From Natrarchaeobaculum sulfurireducens (GTDB lineage: Archaea; Halobacteriota; Halobacteria; Halobacteriales; Natrialbaceae), in NCBI RefSeq assembly GCF_003430825.1, contig NZ_CP024047.1, positions 372,001 through 436,000 of the forward strand: 64,000 nt of DNA, in the 5' to 3' direction. Positions within the stretch are counted from its first letter, which is position 1. Every line of letters starts with the position of its first letter. This document shows positions 8,793 to 17,036 of the stretch, in pieces. A program made the translations under genes and the position numbers. Below the pieces are notes generated by a model that saw nothing but the letters and a program-made list of their open reading frames with translations, did not search any database and was not told the origin of the DNA.

Positions 8793-10295
8793 ATGGAGCG
8801 ACGGACACCACCGCGTACGAAAGAAGGCTGGTACATTTTGCACGACTTCCGGACCGTCGACTGGGACGCCTGGCGGGCGGCTCCCGATCACGTCCGCGAA
8901 CGCGCACTCGAGGAGGGGCGTGCCTTCCTCGCCGACTGCGAGGCGGTCGACGATGCCGAAGACGGCGACTCGGCGATGTTCGCCATGCTCGGTCACGAGA
9001 CCGACCTGTTGTTCATGCACATCCGGCCAACGATGGCTGACGTCGAACAGGTCGGTCGTCGGTTCGACCAGACGGCCTTCGCCGAGTTCACCGAGCGAGC
9101 CGACTCGTACGTCTCGGTCGCGGAGGTCTCCGACTATGTCACCGAAGCCTACTTCGAGGAGGATGAGGAGGTCGAAAACGCCGGCCTCAAACGGTACCTC
9201 GACCAGAAACTCTACCCACAGATTCCAGACGCCGAGTACGTCAACTTCTACCCGATGGAGAAACGCCGGCAGCCGGAGTTCAACTGGTACGACCTCCCGT
9301 TCGACCAGCGTTCTGAGCACATGAGCTCCCACGGCGACATCGGCCGCAGCTACGGCGGGAAAGTCAGCCAGATCACCGCCGGGAGCATCGGCTTCGACGA
9401 CTACGAGTGGAGCGTCTCGCTGTTCGCCAACGACCCCGCGAACATCAAGAACCTGCTCGCAGAGATGCGCTTTGACCCATCGACCTCGAAGTACGCCGAG
9501 TTCGGCCGCTTCTACGTCGGTTGCCGCTTCGATCCCCACGACCTCGAGGCGTACATGGCTGGTGAGGCCGTCCCGGCCGAAGACGACGACTCGAGCGAGA
9601 CGGGTGGACACCCTCACGCCGAGGGTCACGCTGAAGACGCTGACGAGCACAGCCACGGCCACGGCGACGGCGACGCGGGCGGCCCACCGAGTAGCGTCGC
9701 TGGCGACGATGTCCGTGGCGAACTCGAGGAGATGGGCGTCTACGCGGGCAAGCCCCACGGCGAGGACGTCCACGCGGTCGTCCTCTACTCCGAGGCCGAT
9801 CCGGCCGAGCTGTTCGAGGAGGTCGACGGGCTGCGAACCAACTTCGACCACTACGACACGCACGTGATGACGGCCGTCTACGAACCCGAACACGACGAGG
9901 AGGCCGAAACGGCCGTCGTCAGCCTCTGGGAGACCGACCGGGCAGCGAACACGGCTGCCGGCTTCCTCTCGGAGCTACCCGGCGTCGTCCGTCAGGCCGG
10001 TGACGACGGCGACTCCTGGGGGACGATGGGAATGTTTTACACGGTCAAACCCGACTACCGCGAGGACTTCGTTGGCACCTTCGAGGAGGTCGGCGGGCTC
10101 CTCGCCGACATGGACGGCCACCGCAAGTCCAACCTGCTGATCAACCGTGAGGACGAAAACGATATGTTCATCGCCAGCCGGTGGGACTCTCGCGAGGACG
10201 CGATGGCCTTTTTCCGCAGCGACGCCTTCTCCGACACCGTCGAGTACGGCCGCGACGTTCTTGCTGACCGACCGCGACACGTCTTTTTGGCCTGA
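8793..10295 (+). CDS. pitA: PitA-type heme-binding protein: chlorite-dismutase-like domain fused to an ABM domain
   Basis: A 500-residue fusion. Residues 1 to about 265 form a chlorite-dismutase/HemQ-like domain (GWYILHDFRTVDWDAW start, MRFDPSTSKYAEFGRFYVG near its end), and residues about 310-500 form an antibiotic-biosynthesis-monooxygenase/Dabb-like ferredoxin fold. Haloarchaeal PitA proteins have this architecture. Cld-like relatives bind heme or coproheme, so a role in heme b formation (HemQ-like coproheme decarboxylation) is possible but not proven for PitA. The linker contains six His within about 20 residues among acidic residues, a possible metal-binding tail. Single gene with its own promoter. 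Confidence 0.9.
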   Translation: MERRTPPRTKEGWYILHDFRTVDWDAWRAAPDHVRERALEEGRAFLADCEAVDDAEDGDSAMFAMLGHETDLLFMHIRPTMADVEQVGRRFDQTAFAEFTERADSYVSVAEVSDYVTEAYFEEDEEVENAGLKRYLDQKLYPQIPDAEYVNFYPMEKRRQPEFNWYDLPFDQRSEHMSSHGDIGRSYGGKVSQITAGSIGFDDYEWSVSLFANDPANIKNLLAEMRFDPSTSKYAEFGRFYVGCRFDPHDLEAYMAGEAVPAEDDDSSETGGHPHAEGHAEDADEHSHGHGDGDAGGPPSSVAGDDVRGELEEMGVYAGKPHGEDVHAVVLYSEADPAELFEEVDGLRTNFDHYDTHVMTAVYEPEHDEEAETAVVSLWETDRAANTAAGFLSELPGVVRQAGDDGDSWGTMGMFYTVKPDYREDFVGTFEEVGGLLADMDGHRKSNLLINREDENDMFIASRWDSREDAMAFFRSDAFSDTVEYGRDVLADRPRHVFLA

Positions 10296-10337
10296 GATCG
10301 GACGCTTCTTGAGTTGTTGCTGGGCAACGGTGTCGGA

Positions 10338-10526
10338 TCAAATCCGACCCGATTCCGACCACTCGTCGTAAAAGAAGTAGCCAGCGACGCCAGCAAGCCC
10401 CAGCGCGAGCGTGATGTACGGCCAGTTACCGGCCTCTTGATCGGTCAGATAGGCGTGACCGGTGACGAAGACCGCGAACCCGACGTGGGCGACCGCGGTC
10501 GCGAACAGGAACGCGGTAAGCTCCAT
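10338..10526 (-). CDS. Small two-helix membrane protein
   Basis: A 62-residue protein with two predicted membrane helices (about residues 3-24 and 35-53) joined by a short loop (TDQEAGNW), ending in a charged tail. I recognise the type as a conserved haloarchaeal small membrane protein but know no function. It faces pitA tail to tail. ATG start at 10526. Confidence 0.65.
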   Translation of the reverse strand: MELTAFLFATAVAHVGFAVFVTGHAYLTDQEAGNWPYITLALGLAGVAGYFFYDEWSESGRI

Positions 10527-10685
10527 TACTTGCGTATTCGAGAGTTCGGGCTTAGCGGTTTCGAAGCCTCGGAGGTATCACACCCCTCGGTAGGTCCCAG
10601 ATTGGTAGCGTTGCCACCACCCGACGCCGTGCGTCGCTCGCCAGCGAGTCAACCCGAGAAGAGTTACGTCGGAGTCGTCGCCCGA

Positions 10686-11111
10686 TCAGGCGACGTCGTG
10701 GTCCGGATCGTCTTCGACGGACCGCTTCAGCGAGTCGCGTCGGGCCTTTGCGTCCCGGCCGGTGGCCTCGAGCAGGAAGTCGTTTTTGGCGTCGACGGCG
10801 TCGGCGGCCGCCTCGAGTTCGTCCGGACCGAGTTCCGTCGGATCGCGTTCGTGGAACTCGACGGCGAGTTTGTCCTTCTTGCCGGAGTACTCGACGGCAC
10901 CGACGACGATCTTCTCGAAGACGGGGTTGTCGGGTTCGCCAACGACGTAGAGGTCGCTTCCGTTGAACTCCTCGGTGTCCGTGATGGGGCCGAAGTAGTC
11001 CTCGACGGATGCTTCCATGTCAGGAATTCGCTCCTCGAGATATTCACCGCGACGCATCTTGTACTCCTTCATGCCTTCGAGATACACGGCAGGGTGTTTA
11101 CCTCTTTTCAT
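10686..11111 (-). CDS. DUF5611 family protein
   Basis: A 141-residue soluble protein fitting my memory of the haloarchaeal DUF5611 family: a basic start (KMRRGEYLEERIP), then EDYFGPITDTEEF, a beta-rich middle (DLYVVGEPDNPVFEKIVVG) and an acidic helical end. Its function is unknown. The ATG is at 11111, about 140 bp after the end of the next minus-strand gene, so it may have its own promoter. Confidence 0.8.
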   Translation of the reverse strand: MKRGKHPAVYLEGMKEYKMRRGEYLEERIPDMEASVEDYFGPITDTEEFNGSDLYVVGEPDNPVFEKIVVGAVEYSGKKDKLAVEFHERDPTELGPDELEAAADAVDAKNDFLLEATGRDAKARRDSLKRSVEDDPDHDVA

Positions 11112-11252
11112 AGCCGACGTTTTGTACGCCCAACAGGTTCAAAATCGCCGCTCGAGGCGGAGACTGTAGCAACCGACGATCGAGCGGATCGGTGACAGTC
11201 GCGCCACCACGCTTGGGAGTGTGCGGTCGGTACCGAGCGGAGGGTGACCGCC

Positions 11253-12137
11253 TTACTGGAGCGGTCGTTCGCCGAGGTAGCCTTTCCGGCAGTCGGGGCA
11301 GATGTCGCCCGCCCGGAGCGAGCCGCGGTCGTCTGATTCGACGAACTCACAGCGAGGACAGTAAAACTCCGTCGGCCCATCGTCGGTCCGTCGAACGCCG
11401 GTTTCGCCCGGTGTCGGGATGGACTCGGCGCGTTCGATGCCGGAGCCTGACGCCGCCGTCGTCTCCGGAGTCGGCTCGGGCCCCTCATCGACGATCTCGG
11501 CGTCCGTTGCGACTGTGTCGGCGCCGGCTGCCGTCTCGGCCGAGTCACTGTGTTCTAAGACGACGGCGTCTTCAGCCTGCTCGCCCTCGCGGTCGGGCCA
11601 CTCGGTCGGCTCGTTTTCGGCACCGACGGGTGGGCCGACGTCGGACGAGTCGGGCCACTCGCCGGGCTCACGGCCGTCGTCACCGTCGTCTTCGTCGTCG
11701 ACGAGGATCTCGCCGTCGTCGGTAACTGGCTCGTCGTTCGCGTCGGTGGCGTGGTCGGACGCGACCGCGGGTTGGGACTCGATCGGGTCGTCGTCCTCGA
11801 TCGTGACGCCGCTTCTATCGTCGTCGACGAACTCGCCACTATCGTCGCTCGAGCCAATAATCTCGGCGTCCGTTCCGTCCGACTGGACAGTGTCGTCGAT
11901 TTCGGTTGCTGTCGGTGCTGTCTCGGCATCGGGTTTGGGGGTGGTGGGTCGGTCGGTGGCCGTTCCGGAGAGACTCTTTACTTCGGTGTTCTCGCTGATG
12001 ACATTCCGGTCGCCACAGCGGGTACACTCTTCGTACTCCTGGACGGTTACGACGACTTCGCTGCCCCGTTCCTCGCGCTCGCGTTCGACTTCGGAGTCAC
12101 CGTAGTCGTGTCCGAGCAGCGAACATCGCAGGACCAT
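11253..12137 (-). CDS. DUF7093 family protein with terminal zinc ribbons
   Basis: A 294-residue protein. The N-terminus (VLRCSLLGHDYGDSEVERE ... EECTRCG) and C-terminus (FYCPRCEF ... CPDCRKGYLGE) are short Cys-containing zinc-ribbon-like modules. They are joined by about 200 residues of acidic, Ser/Thr/Pro-rich, probably disordered sequence. This matches the haloarchaeal family I recall as DUF7093; no function is known. The frame is open further upstream, but the ATG at 12137 starts at the conserved Cys-containing segment. It is divergent from the winged-helix gene at 12260, so the 122-bp gap holds both promoters. Confidence 0.8.
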   Translation of the reverse strand: MVLRCSLLGHDYGDSEVEREREERGSEVVVTVQEYEECTRCGDRNVISENTEVKSLSGTATDRPTTPKPDAETAPTATEIDDTVQSDGTDAEIIGSSDDSGEFVDDDRSGVTIEDDDPIESQPAVASDHATDANDEPVTDDGEILVDDEDDGDDGREPGEWPDSSDVGPPVGAENEPTEWPDREGEQAEDAVVLEHSDSAETAAGADTVATDAEIVDEGPEPTPETTAASGSGIERAESIPTPGETGVRRTDDGPTEFYCPRCEFVESDDRGSLRAGDICPDCRKGYLGERPLQ

Positions 12138-12259
12138 TGTGCCATCGTACCGATTCTGGCTATAAAAAACGTACCGCTGGCCGAGGTGTCGTCGACCTGT
12201 CTCGTCACCGTCCTCGAGACGACAAACGTCAAATCCCGGGTCGACGAAGTACCGCATGG

Positions 12260-12562
12260 ATGAGAGCCAAGCCGGAGTACCGGGACCGCGAGCGGACAGA
12301 AGTGGCGGTACTCGATACCCTCGTCGACCGCGCCGAGGAGGGACTGACAGTTTTCGAACTCCGAGCAGCGGTCGAGGTAGATATCGACGACCTCGAGTCG
12401 GCCCTCTCGACGCTGAAAGCCGACGGCCTGATCGTCGTCGAGTCCGACACGGGCCAGACAGTCATCAAACCGGACGAGCGGGTCGTCCCCGACCGGCCGA
12501 CCGACGAGGACGACACTGCACCGACGATCGGCGACTGGCTGCGCGAGCGATTTCCTTTCTGA
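12260..12562 (+). CDS. Small MarR-like winged-helix protein (DUF6432-type)
   Basis: A 100-residue protein with a winged-helix pattern: YRDRERTEVAVLDTLVDR (helix 1), EGLTVFELRAAV and DIDDLESALSTLKADGLIVV (helix-turn-helix plus wing). An acidic linker and GDWLRERFPF end follow. This is probably a transcriptional regulator of the MarR-like group seen in haloarchaea (DUF6432 from memory). I chose the ATG at 12260 because upstream in-frame sequence lies within the neighbouring promoter and is not protein-like. Targets unknown. Confidence 0.75.
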   Translation: MRAKPEYRDRERTEVAVLDTLVDRAEEGLTVFELRAAVEVDIDDLESALSTLKADGLIVVESDTGQTVIKPDERVVPDRPTDEDDTAPTIGDWLRERFPF

Positions 12563-12601
12563 ATCGAAACGCCTGATACGCTCAGGCCCGAGGACGTATG
12601 C

Positions 12602-13711
12602 ATGAGTGTCATCGAGCGTATCCACGCCGACCACGGGGCGACGTTCGGCGAACGCGGCGGCCGAACGGTCGTCGACCACTACGGCCGGCCGGAGCGGGCC
12701 CACCGTGCGGTTCGAAACGGTGTCGGCCTGCTCGAGGCCGCCTACGGCGTGGTCGTCGTCGAGGGTGAGGACCGACTCGAGTACGTCGACAACGTCGTCT
12801 CGAACCGCGTGCCGGACGAGGACGGGCGAGGCTGTTACGCGCTCGTACTCGATCCGCGGGGCGGAATCGAGATCGAACTCTACGTTTACAACGCCGGCGA
12901 GCGACTCCTCCTGTTCGTTCCACCGGGCGAAGCCGAGTCGCTTGCCGCGGACTGGTCCGAGAAGGTGTTCATCCAGGACGTCGAGATCCGCGTCGCGACC
13001 GACGAGTACGCGATTTTCCGAGTGTCCGGTCCGCACGCGACCGAGAAAGTCGCGAGCGTCCTCAATGGGGCTGCCTCGCCCGACGAGCGTTTTACCTTCG
13101 TCCGCGGGACGATGGCCGACGCGGGCGTCACCGTCGTCAGAACCGACGCGCTCACCGGGGAGGAGAGCTACGAGGTCGTCTGTGATACTGACGAGGCCGA
13201 ACTCGTCTACGACACCCTCGAGACCCAGGGAATCAACGCCGCCCCGTTTGGCTACCGGACCTGGGAAAGCCTCTGTCTCGAGGCCGGCACGCCGCTGTTC
13301 GAGACCGAACTCGAGGGGACGATTCCGAACGTCCTCGGCCTGCGAACCGCCGTTGACTTCGAGAAGGGCTGTTTCGTGGGCCAAGAGGTCGTCTCCCGCG
13401 TCGAAAACCGTGGCCAGCCGAGTAAGCGTCTGATCGGGCTCACCCTCGAAGAGCCAGCCGACGATGTCGAAGTATCGATCCCGCAGGCTGGCGCGGCGGT
13501 GTTCGACGGCGATGCGACGGTCGGTGAAGTAACGCAGACCGGAGAGAGCCCGCTGCTCGAGACAGTGATCGCGCTCGCGCTCGTCGAGTTCGACCTCGAG
13601 GCCGAGTCACTCTCGGTTCGTGTCGGTGGCGAGGACGTCCCGGCAACGCGAACCGAGCTCCCGTTCGTCGAGGGTTCGGAGCGGTCTGCCAGGCTCCCGT
13701 CATACCAGTAG
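12602..13711 (+). CDS. GcvT/YgfZ-family folate-binding protein
   Basis: A 369-residue protein of the aminomethyltransferase/YgfZ superfamily. It has the tetrahydrofolate-binding fold with the YgfZ-type motif KGCFVGQEVVSR near residue 260 and a C-terminal beta barrel. The KGCxxGQE cysteine marks YgfZ/IBA57-like proteins that help maintain Fe-S enzymes, so glycine cleavage itself is less likely. Haloarchaeal annotations often label it 'aminomethyltransferase'. It follows the winged-helix gene by 39 bp and may share its transcript. Confidence 0.85.
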   Translation: MSVIERIHADHGATFGERGGRTVVDHYGRPERAHRAVRNGVGLLEAAYGVVVVEGEDRLEYVDNVVSNRVPDEDGRGCYALVLDPRGGIEIELYVYNAGERLLLFVPPGEAESLAADWSEKVFIQDVEIRVATDEYAIFRVSGPHATEKVASVLNGAASPDERFTFVRGTMADAGVTVVRTDALTGEESYEVVCDTDEAELVYDTLETQGINAAPFGYRTWESLCLEAGTPLFETELEGTIPNVLGLRTAVDFEKGCFVGQEVVSRVENRGQPSKRLIGLTLEEPADDVEVSIPQAGAAVFDGDATVGEVTQTGESPLLETVIALALVEFDLEAESLSVRVGGEDVPATRTELPFVEGSERSARLPSYQ

Positions 13712-13763
13712 TCGTGCATTCGGTTTTCGCGTGACTCCCGGCCGGGTTGGGGACAAAGGACAG

Positions 13764-13769
13764 TATAAT
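13764..13769 (+). promoter_or_regulatory. TATA box for the aspartoacylase-like gene
   Basis: A TATAAT element centred about 28 bp before the ATG at 13795. It overlaps an in-frame upstream ATG at 13768, which argues that the upstream ATG is not translated. Confidence 0.5.
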
Positions 13770-13794
13770 GGTGGATCGGTCCGTCGTGACGGAC

Positions 13795-14754
13795 ATGACG
13801 ACGACGCTCGGAACGGCGAGTGCGGGCCCTGGAGAGATCGATACGGGCCGTCTCGAGGTCGGCGAGACTCGAGACGGAAGCCCGGTCGGACTCCCCGTAG
13901 CCGTGATCAACGGCGAGAAGTCGGGCAAGACGCTCTACATGCAGGCAGCCAGCGATGGAGACGAACTGAACGGTGTCGGCGTGATCCAGCGGGTTGTCCC
14001 CCAGCTCGATCCCGCTTCGCTCTCTGGTACGATCCTGATCGTCGGGATCGTCAACTACCACGCGTTCCAGGTCGCAGAACATCGGAACCCGATCGACGAC
14101 ACGAAGATGAACCGGGCGTATCCCGGTAACGACAACGGCACCTCGAGCGAGCGCATCGCGGCGGCGACGTTCGACGCCGCGACTCGGGCTGACCTGATTC
14201 TCGATCTCCATCAGGGCTCGACCAGCCGGATGATCGACGAGGTTCGGGTCCGCTGTGGGCGACGCCACCGGCTCCACGAGCAATGTCTCGAGCTCGCGAA
14301 GGCCTTCGGCTGTGGGTACGTACTCGACCAGAAGGGACCCGACGGCCAGCTCGCTCGGGTCGCTCCCGACAAGGGGGTCCCGACCGTCGATCCCGAACTC
14401 GGCGGCTGCGTCGGCTGGGACGAGACGAGCATCCGCAAGGGCGTCGACGGCGTCTTCAACGTCCTCCGTCACTACGGCTTCCTCGAGGAGAGTTCCGACC
14501 TCGAGTCCCAGACCCGTGCGACCGGCTTCGAGCAGTACGGCGCACCCGCTGGCGGACTCGTCGACATGCAGAAAGCACTCGGCGAGCGAGTCGCCCGCGG
14601 AGAGCCGATCTTCGAGGTGACGACGCCGTTCGGCGAGTCGAAGGCGACGATCACTGCCGACAGTGACGGCATCCTCTGGCGGACGCGACGGCTTCCACAG
14701 GTCGCCACCGGCGAGTACGTCTGTTCGGTCGGCACCGACGTGGACTCGTTCTGA
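13795..14754 (+). CDS. Succinylglutamate desuccinylase/aspartoacylase family protein
   Basis: A zinc carboxypeptidase-like hydrolase of about 319 residues. It carries LYMQAASDGDELNGVGVI and DLILDLHQGSTSRM, the metal-binding His-containing strand, plus a C-terminal beta domain. Members remove acyl groups from N-acyl amino acids or related compounds; the substrate here is unknown. In-frame candidates TTG 13747 and ATG 13768 lie in or before the TATA box, so I chose ATG 13795. The stop is 2 bp before the PLP-enzyme start, so the two are probably one operon and may act in one amino-acid pathway. Confidence 0.85.
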   Translation: MTTTLGTASAGPGEIDTGRLEVGETRDGSPVGLPVAVINGEKSGKTLYMQAASDGDELNGVGVIQRVVPQLDPASLSGTILIVGIVNYHAFQVAEHRNPIDDTKMNRAYPGNDNGTSSERIAAATFDAATRADLILDLHQGSTSRMIDEVRVRCGRRHRLHEQCLELAKAFGCGYVLDQKGPDGQLARVAPDKGVPTVDPELGGCVGWDETSIRKGVDGVFNVLRHYGFLEESSDLESQTRATGFEQYGAPAGGLVDMQKALGERVARGEPIFEVTTPFGESKATITADSDGILWRTRRLPQVATGEYVCSVGTDVDSF

Positions 14755-14756
14755 CC

Positions 14757-15860
14757 ATGCCCTCGGATCTTTCCTGTCCCGCCTGCGGGACGACGTACGT
14801 CGCCGAACCCGAAGAGCCCTGGCGGTGTGGCTGTGGCAGCGCCCTCGAGTTCGCCGACCGGCCGTATCCCGAGGGCGACCCGCTTCCGCTCGCCCGTCTG
14901 GATACGAGCGACGGCCTCTGGACGTTCTTCGAGTTCCTCCCGATCGAACCGCACGTTACCTTTCACGAGGGATTTACGCCGCTGGTCGACGCGCCCGACT
15001 GGAACGCGGCGTTCAAACTCGAGTACGTCTTCCCGACGGGCTCGTTCAAAGACCGCGGTGCGACCACGACGCTCTCGCGGGCGGTCGAACTCGGCGTCGA
15101 GACGGTGCTCGAGGACTCCTCGGGCAACGCCGGAGCAGCCATCGCGACGTACGCCGCACGCGCCGGGCTCGAGGCGGATATCTACGTGCCCGCGGACGTC
15201 AAACAGTCGAAGCTGATGGCGATCCAGCGCGCTGGTGCCCGTCCGGTTCGCGTCGAGGGCTCTCGCCAGGACGTCACCGACGCCTGCATCGACGCGGTCG
15301 AGTCCGGCGACGGATGGTACGCCAGCCACGCCTGGAACCCGGCCTTTTACGCCGGAACGATGACGTTCGCCTTCGAGGTCGCCGCCCAGCGGGAGTGGAC
15401 CGTTCCCGACGCCGTCGTCCTCCCGATCGGCCACGGCACGCTCTTTCTCGGTGCCTACCGTGGCTTCCGGTTGCTCAACGACGCCGGAATCGTCGACGAG
15501 ATGCCGCGGTTGCTCGGTGCCCAGGCGGCCGGCCACGCGCCCATCGTTGATGCTCTCGGCTACGATCCCCTCGGCGAGAGTGACGCCGAGACAGACATCG
15601 CCGACGGCATCCAGATCGAAGCGCCCGCGCGCCAGGACGAGATCCTCGAGGCGATCGAGGCGACCGACGGCGACGCCATCGCCCTCGGCGACGACCCGAT
15701 CGAGGCCGCCCTCGATCGACTCCATCGCGGTGGCTTCTACGTCGAACCCACCTGTGCCGTCGCGCCGGCCGCCCTCGAGCGCTATCGTGACGACGGAATC
15801 ATCGCCCCTGACGCCGACGTCGTCGTGGCCCTGACTGGAAGCGGATTGAAAACGCTTTGA
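14757..15860 (+). CDS. Threonine synthase-like PLP-dependent enzyme
   Basis: A 367-residue fold-type II PLP enzyme. An N-terminal zinc-ribbon-like segment (CPACGTTYV ... CGCG) precedes the PLP lysine motif FPTGSFKDRGA and the phosphate-binding SSGNAGAAIATY. The family holds threonine synthase and threonine dehydratase-like enzymes. The N-terminal Cys module is typical of archaeal threonine synthases, but the gene lies beside an aspartoacylase-like gene, so a related lyase or synthase activity is possible. It starts 2 bp after the upstream stop. Confidence 0.85.
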   Translation: MPSDLSCPACGTTYVAEPEEPWRCGCGSALEFADRPYPEGDPLPLARLDTSDGLWTFFEFLPIEPHVTFHEGFTPLVDAPDWNAAFKLEYVFPTGSFKDRGATTTLSRAVELGVETVLEDSSGNAGAAIATYAARAGLEADIYVPADVKQSKLMAIQRAGARPVRVEGSRQDVTDACIDAVESGDGWYASHAWNPAFYAGTMTFAFEVAAQREWTVPDAVVLPIGHGTLFLGAYRGFRLLNDAGIVDEMPRLLGAQAAGHAPIVDALGYDPLGESDAETDIADGIQIEAPARQDEILEAIEATDGDAIALGDDPIEAALDRLHRGGFYVEPTCAVAPAALERYRDDGIIAPDADVVVALTGSGLKTL

Positions 15861-15886
15861 TAGCCCCATCCCTCATTGTCCCGTAG

Positions 15887-16423
15887 ATGGTCAGCCGACC
15901 TGCCGAGTTCTGCCCCCGGTGTGGTGATTCCGTCGAACCGATCGTCGCCGACGGTCGCGAGCGCGAACGCTGTCCGACCTGTGAGATCGTGATCTGGCAC
16001 AATCCGGTGCCGTGTGCCGGGGTCGCCGTCGTCGACGCCTCGGCTGCCGAGCCCGCCGTACTCTGTGTCGAACGCGGTATTCCACCGGGCGTCGGCGAGT
16101 GGACGCTCCCCGGCGGCCACATGGAGATTGGCGAAGACCCCGAGGTCGCCGCTGCACGAGAACTCGAGGAAGAAACCGGCGTCTCGGTCGATCCCGCAGC
16201 GCTCGAGATCCTCGACGCGACGAGCCTGCCGCCCCGTGGCGGCAAGCACGTGGTGACGATCCACTACCTCGTCGAGCGCGCCCATGCCGAGGGTGTTCCG
16301 GAGGCCGGGACGGACGCGAGCGACGCACGCTTCTGGACGCCGAGTGAGTTCGACGCCTCCGACGAACAGTTCCGCCCGATCCACGAACGACGATTCCGTG
16401 CCGCAGCAGCCCGGTTTGCCTGA
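15887..16423 (+). CDS. Nudix hydrolase with N-terminal zinc ribbon
   Basis: A 178-residue Nudix protein. A CPRCG ... CPTCE zinc ribbon occupies residues 7 to about 30. The Nudix box GHMEIGEDPEVAAARELEEE lies near residue 80 and matches GX5EX7REUXEEXGU. The zinc-ribbon plus Nudix form resembles NudC-like or ADP-ribose-type pyrophosphatases. The substrate cannot be told from sequence. It follows the threonine-synthase-like gene by 26 bp. Confidence 0.9.
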   Translation: MVSRPAEFCPRCGDSVEPIVADGRERERCPTCEIVIWHNPVPCAGVAVVDASAAEPAVLCVERGIPPGVGEWTLPGGHMEIGEDPEVAAARELEEETGVSVDPAALEILDATSLPPRGGKHVVTIHYLVERAHAEGVPEAGTDASDARFWTPSEFDASDEQFRPIHERRFRAAAARFA

Positions 16424-16429
16424 TAGGCG

Positions 16430-16855
16430 CTATTCCGGGAGCACGTCGATGTCGATCGCCTCCGACGTCTCCCACTCGAGGTCGCCCTCGGAGAGGAGAC
16501 GGAAGGCGACTGCGGTTTCGCCGGGGGACGCTCCCGTGACGGTGACGTGGTCCCCGTGGGACTCGCCGTCCGCGATCGACTCGTCGACGACCGCCACCTC
16601 GACTCGGTAGCGTTCGTCCGCACCGAGGCTGAGTTCGGTCCCGTCAGCCGTTTCGACGACGGGCTCGAGCGTCACGGATTCTCCGACCGGAATCGACGGG
16701 AGGCTGCCATGCCAGTGTCCGTGGTAGTTCGCGATCGCGTCGTCAGTTTGCCGATCGACGACGTGAAGTTCGTACGGACTCGTTCCGAATCGTCCCGATG
16801 TGAGCGTTGCGAGTCCAGCACTGACCGTTCGTCGTGTCCGCTGTAGTGGTCCCAT
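16430..16855 (-). CDS. Hypothetical haloarchaeal protein, beta-rich
   Basis: A 141-residue protein I do not recognise. After a basic N-terminus the sequence alternates like a beta sandwich (SPYELHVVDRQ, NYHGHWHGSLPSIPVGESV, DHVTVTGASPGETAVAFRL). A His-containing HGHWHG motif could bind a metal. No convincing signal peptide or membrane helix is seen. It is convergent with the Nudix gene and preceded by a clear TATA box. Codon use looks normal for the window, so I take it as a real gene. Confidence 0.6.
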   Translation of the reverse strand: MGPLQRTRRTVSAGLATLTSGRFGTSPYELHVVDRQTDDAIANYHGHWHGSLPSIPVGESVTLEPVVETADGTELSLGADERYRVEVAVVDESIADGESHGDHVTVTGASPGETAVAFRLLSEGDLEWETSEAIDIDVLPE

Positions 16856-16887
16856 ACGTTGGTCGGTTTACGCTTCCGATCGTCCGG

Positions 16888-16894
16888 TATAAAT
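16888..16894 (-). promoter_or_regulatory. TATA box for the hypothetical gene at 16430-16855
   Basis: The minus strand reads ATTTATA about 35 bp before the ATG at 16855, predicting a leader of roughly 8-10 nt. Confidence 0.45.
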
Positions 16895-17007
16895 GGTCCC
16901 GTTTCTATCTGACACCGCCAGGACCGCGATACAGCCACGCCCACGCACGACTGAAGCCGACGGTGACCGATCGACAGGGCCGATACCGGCGACGGAACCC
17001 GACATTC

Positions 17008-17014
17008 CTTTAGC
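17008..17014 (+). promoter_or_regulatory. TATA-like box for argS
   Basis: CTTTAG centred about 26 bp before the argS ATG; fits a leaderless transcript. Confidence 0.4.
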
Positions 17015-17036
17015 CGACCCCTGAATACGGGCGGGT

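Noticed and set aside
12047-15869. Long minus-strand frames (445, 406 and 465 codons) across 12.0-15.9 kb
   Set aside because: They are antisense to well-supported plus-strand genes (YgfZ-like, aspartoacylase-like, PLP enzyme).
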